Below are positions 61,352 to 64,000 of a stretch of 64,000 nt of DNA, in pieces. The stretch is from Chrysophaeum taylorii (taxonomy: Eukaryota > Sar > Pelagophyceae > Pelagomonadales > Pelagomonadaceae), in contig JAQMWT010000546.1 of NCBI GenBank assembly GCA_029834535.1, positions 233,677 through 297,676 on the forward strand, in the 5' to 3' direction. The first letter of the stretch is position 1. Each line of letters starts with the position of its first letter. The translations under genes and the position numbers were made by a program. The notes under the pieces were generated by a model that made no database searches, had not been told where the DNA came from, and worked only from the letters and a program-made list of their open reading frames with translations.

Positions 61352-61769
61352 ATTAAAAAAAATCACGATCGCCCTCTAGCTAGCTAGGCTCCCTTTCCTC
61401 TCCTGGGACGAAGCCAGCGTCGTTCTCGGCCACCACCCGAAAATACAGTTAGTTATTTAGTTGGTGCTGCGACCGGAATATTATATGTCCAATACGTCGC
61501 AGGCAGCGTCGTCGTCGGGCCTACGAGCCGGCGGGCTCGGGTGGTTGTTTCCACAGTATAAGTTTTTCTATGTACCAGTGGTGGATCCATAATGGAGCAT
61601 TATCCCACGACGACGCCCCGTCCGCAGGGAAGAGAGGTCGTCGCGGTCGTCGCGGTCGTCTCCTCTTCGATTCACGCGGAGAGGCCGTCGACCCCGCGAT
61701 TCTGCGTAGACTAAAAAAGAAAGTCCAGCTCTCGTCGTGGTCTGTTGAGCAATGGAGGTCCGAAACAGC
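61352..61769. other. Short intergenic stretch
   Basis: No gene seen. The minus frame of the Atg14-like gene ends at 61,770 and short frames beyond it lack features. Confidence 0.5.
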
Positions 61770-62981
61770 CTACCTCGACGAGGGAAGAGGCTTCTTCGAC
61801 GAAGAAGGGGAAGGAGGCGGGGCTTGTTGGATGTCGAGGCCCGGCGCGAAGCCGAGGAAAGGGAGCTTGCCGAGAAAGATCCAGTCGTCAACGTCGTCGT
61901 CGGTATCGTCGTCGACGTGGCGGGGCGAGGAGGAGTAGTGCGTGGAGGCAGCGTCGTGGTGCGCGTCGTCGTCGGTGCCCGATTGGTGGTCCTCAAAGGA
62001 GGGGCGTCTCGAGTAAGGCGTACGCGAATTGGCGAGCTCGGCCCGGGCCTTGTCGCGGAGCTCGACGAGGTTAAGGAGGATGGCCTCGGCAGGCCAGAGG
62101 TCGGCCGGGGGTACGCCGGCCTTGACGCAGACGTGCGTGACGTCGTTTTGAAGGAGCTGGAGTGCCGTCGCGAAGGTGTCGTGGTCGCGAACTGGCGCCT
62201 GGACCTCGGGGGGGGCGAGGGGGTAGCGCCGGCGCGAGGCCTGGGGCTTCTCGTCGACGGCAGCCGCCTCGGCCGTCCCGAGGCGAGGAACGAGAGGATG
62301 AGGCAGATCCACCCTGAGCGCGGCCGCGACCGAGGCAACGAGCTGCGCGACGGCTGCCAAAGCGGCGCGACACACGGTGCGGGGGAGCGAGGCGGGAAAT
62401 ATCGCGACGTTGGGGAGCGGAAGTCCCAGGATCGTCATTATTCCGCGGAGGCTCTTGCGCCGCGACGGCGACGCCGAGACGCGCTTTATCGGGAACAGGC
62501 TGAAGACGTCGACGGCACGCCGCCAGGGCGAGCACTCGAGGAGCTTGCGGCGGCGCGTCCCGCCGTCCCCGAACACGGCACGCCGAACGGCCTCGAAATC
62601 CGCGCATCGTTTCCCGAGCTCCGCGTTGCCGGCATCCAGAGCCGCCGTGCGCTCGAGCACGCGCCGCCGCTCGACCGCAACGCGCACGCGCTCCTCGCAC
62701 ACGAATCGTGCTACTTCGCGCAGCACGGATTCGGCACGTTGGGTCTCGGCGGTCGCGAGTTCGAGGTCGCGCCGCGATGCGTTCGCGGCCTCGCTCGCCT
62801 TGAACGCCTCGCGGCACCGCGCTTTCAGAGAAGGCAGCCGCCCACGAGCGTGGGCGAGCTTTTCGCGCACGGGCTCCAGCTCGGCGCGCAGGCACGCGGC
62901 GCACACCATCGAACCTGTTCCACCCTGGCTGCACAGACAAATTGAGCACATCTTCTTCACACTTAGGGTAAGCGACACCAA
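61770..62981 (-). CDS. Atg14/UVRAG (Vps38)-family protein
   Basis: 403 residues; the Met at 62,951 (MCSICLCSQ) is an equally good start. In order there is an N-terminal Cys-rich stretch (CSICLCSQ and CAAC) like the zinc-binding start of Atg14/Barkor, a coiled coil (about 30-125), the conserved core with the family's LFPI motif (VDVFSLFPIKRV), and IMTILGLPLPNVAIFPASLP, matching the '.TI.GL.LPn' strand. A helical part with LAAVAQLVASVAAALRVDLP then continues. The end is acidic and Ser-rich. These subunits direct the Vps34 PI3-kinase complex to autophagy or endosomes. Which of the two it serves cannot be told from the sequence. Confidence 0.75.
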   Translation of the reverse strand: MVSLTLSVKKMCSICLCSQGGTGSMVCAACLRAELEPVREKLAHARGRLPSLKARCREAFKASEAANASRRDLELATAETQRAESVLREVARFVCEERVRVAVERRRVLERTAALDAGNAELGKRCADFEAVRRAVFGDGGTRRRKLLECSPWRRAVDVFSLFPIKRVSASPSRRKSLRGIMTILGLPLPNVAIFPASLPRTVCRAALAAVAQLVASVAAALRVDLPHPLVPRLGTAEAAAVDEKPQASRRRYPLAPPEVQAPVRDHDTFATALQLLQNDVTHVCVKAGVPPADLWPAEAILLNLVELRDKARAELANSRTPYSRRPSFEDHQSGTDDDAHHDAASTHYSSSPRHVDDDTDDDVDDWIFLGKLPFLGFAPGLDIQQAPPPSPSSSKKPLPSSR

Positions 62982-63022
62982 ATCCTACCACCAACTGCTT
63001 TTAGTTCTAAACAAGTGCAGGC

Positions 63023-63315
63023 CAGTAAGTTCACCTACTCCCAATCTCTTACCCCAGTAAGTTCGGCGTAAACCCACTCGTGCTCACACCCACTCACCCC
63101 ACTCTCCTTTGAGCTCGTCGCTCTCACCCCCGCCAATCCAAGCTGCTTTGATCCGCACGCGCCGCCAACCCTTGAGTTTACTCTAAACACCCCAGTAAGT
63201 TCACCTGGTCCCAGTTAGGTCACCTGGTCCCAGTTAGTTCACCTGGGCACTCAGCTCACCTAGTCCCAATCTCTAACCCCAGTAAGTTCACCTGGTCCCA
63301 GTAAGTTCACCTACA
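63023..63315 (-). repeat. AGTAAGTTCACCT repeat array, copy 2
   Basis: The same two-block array as at 17,530-17,878, including the unique spacer with CTCCTTTGAGCTCGTCGC. It starts about 20 bp after the sequence TTAGTTCTAAACAAGTGC. Confidence 0.85.
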
Positions 63316-63970
63316 GTGCGCGTGTAGACGCCGTGAGGGGGCTTATCGGTATTGCGCAGCACGTTTGGGGTAGGGTGGAGTCGTCGACTCGGAAGAGGAT
63401 ATCCTCGGGGTTGCCGATCGACAGAGAGCCACGTAGAGCTGGACGTGGCAGAAGACGGGCTTCGGGGGGGGGGCCGACCTCGCGGGGCGTCTGGCCCTGG
63501 CTCTTGTTGATCGTTTGGCGTAGGCGGGCCTTAAGCGATACAGGTTGGAGAGCCTCGGTGACAAGGACACGATCGATCATGTAATCTGGTACCGTTGCAG
63601 TGGCCGTGCGACGGGTCGAGGTTGCGAAGACCTTAAGCTCGCGATCAAAGTCAGCATCCCGTTGGTTGTCAGGGAGTTGAAAACTCTACTGTAAAGACGA
63701 GGCGTCGTCTTCCGACCCAGCCTAGTCAGCCGAAAAGAACCCGACGCCTCGTCTCCGGGAAAAAAGGCCGCGGTCATGCGCGCGTTGTCAGCATCGACAA
63801 CATCGTTTCGACGGAGCGTGAGAATGGCGCGCTGAAAGAGCCGCCGCGGGTCGTGGAAATAGTCTGCGAGGTCGCCGTAGACGGCTTGGAGGATCACTGT
63901 CTGGCTCTCGCGCCTACCTGATCCTTACTCTCGCGCCTACCTGATCCTTACCCTAAATCGAGGGACAAAC
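63316..63970 (-). pseudogene. Pif1/Helitron-type helicase C-terminal remnant, copy 2
   Basis: Minus-strand reading shows ILQAVYGDLADYFHDP, then RLFQRAILTLRRNDVVDADN, and, in a shifted frame, [19 protein letters not shown] followed by SIGNPEDILFRVDDSTLP. The INKSQGQT box is the helicase motif near the C-terminus of Pif1-like and Helitron enzymes. It is about 85-90% like the copy at 17,880-18,478, has its own frameshifts and ends near the right edge with CAAACAGACAAACATCTGTCGATTAG-type sequence, shared with the GTCGACTGC repeat ends. Confidence 0.78.
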
Positions 63971-64000
63971 AGACAAACATCTGTCGATTAGTAATTTAGA

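Noticed and set aside
60740-61366. Protein made of Thr-His-Ser-Leu repeats
   Set aside because: Pure translation of the TGAG microsatellite.
1-64000. tRNA or rRNA genes
   Set aside because: I looked for cloverleaf and B-box-like signals and for rRNA core words and found none I could support.

Overview
This is a nuclear genome segment from a microbial eukaryote. Host genes are GC-rich, most have no intron, and the three introns I can place are only 40-47 bp long with GT-AG ends. Gene content (TFIIA gamma, topoisomerase IB, an Atg14/UVRAG-like protein, the DZIP1 ciliary N-domain, a GDP-mannose transporter, secretory glycosyltransferases, a CBM25-like starch or glucan binding protein) and several N-terminal signal sequences suggest a flagellated alga or related protist. 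A stramenopile such as a pelagophyte is a guess. The species cannot be named from this window.

Layout: 1-9.1 kb is a decayed Ty1/copia retrotransposon on the minus strand. Its Pol carries a full-length C5-cytosine DNA methyltransferase domain between protease and integrase. Three SINE-like insertions with target-site duplications interrupt it. 9.9-13.9 kb is a decayed Ty3/gypsy pol on the plus strand. 14.4-17.4 kb holds a small gene island (PH-domain protein diverging from a CBM25-like protein). 17.5-25.8 kb is repeat-rich: a Pif1/Helitron-type helicase remnant, SINE, GTCGACTGC-box repeats and an AT-rich tract with degenerate tandem repeats. 25,877-30,970 is a complete copia-type element bounded by 96-bp LTRs and a 5-bp target duplication. 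31,122-32,161 is a non-autonomous hAT-like element with a nested SINE, followed by a separate hAT transposase C-terminal remnant near 33.5-33.9 kb.

34.3-42.3 kb is a dense gene island: two secretory glycosyltransferase-like genes, a transaldolase, an ER-directed TTL-JmjC fusion and a GDP-mannose transporter. 42.3-47.1 kb is gene-poor. 47.1-51.4 kb carries topoisomerase IB, a 2OG-Fe(II) oxygenase and a CPBP protease with two tiny introns. 53.2-60.8 kb carries a glycosyltransferase-like gene, a broken single-chain acyl-CoA carboxylase, the DZIP1 N-domain, TFIIA gamma, an O-fucosyltransferase-like gene and an EF-hand/p25-like gene with a 40-bp intron. A roughly 500-bp TGAG microsatellite and an Atg14/UVRAG-like gene follow, and the window ends in a second copy of the helicase repeat.

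Glycan biology is a common thread in the host islands: a GDP-mannose importer, two fucosyltransferase-like enzymes and two other glycosyltransferase-like proteins all look secretory. The strongest candidate for an unusual system is the methyltransferase-bearing copia element. The SINE-like family, defined here by its target duplications and TTAG tails, comes next.
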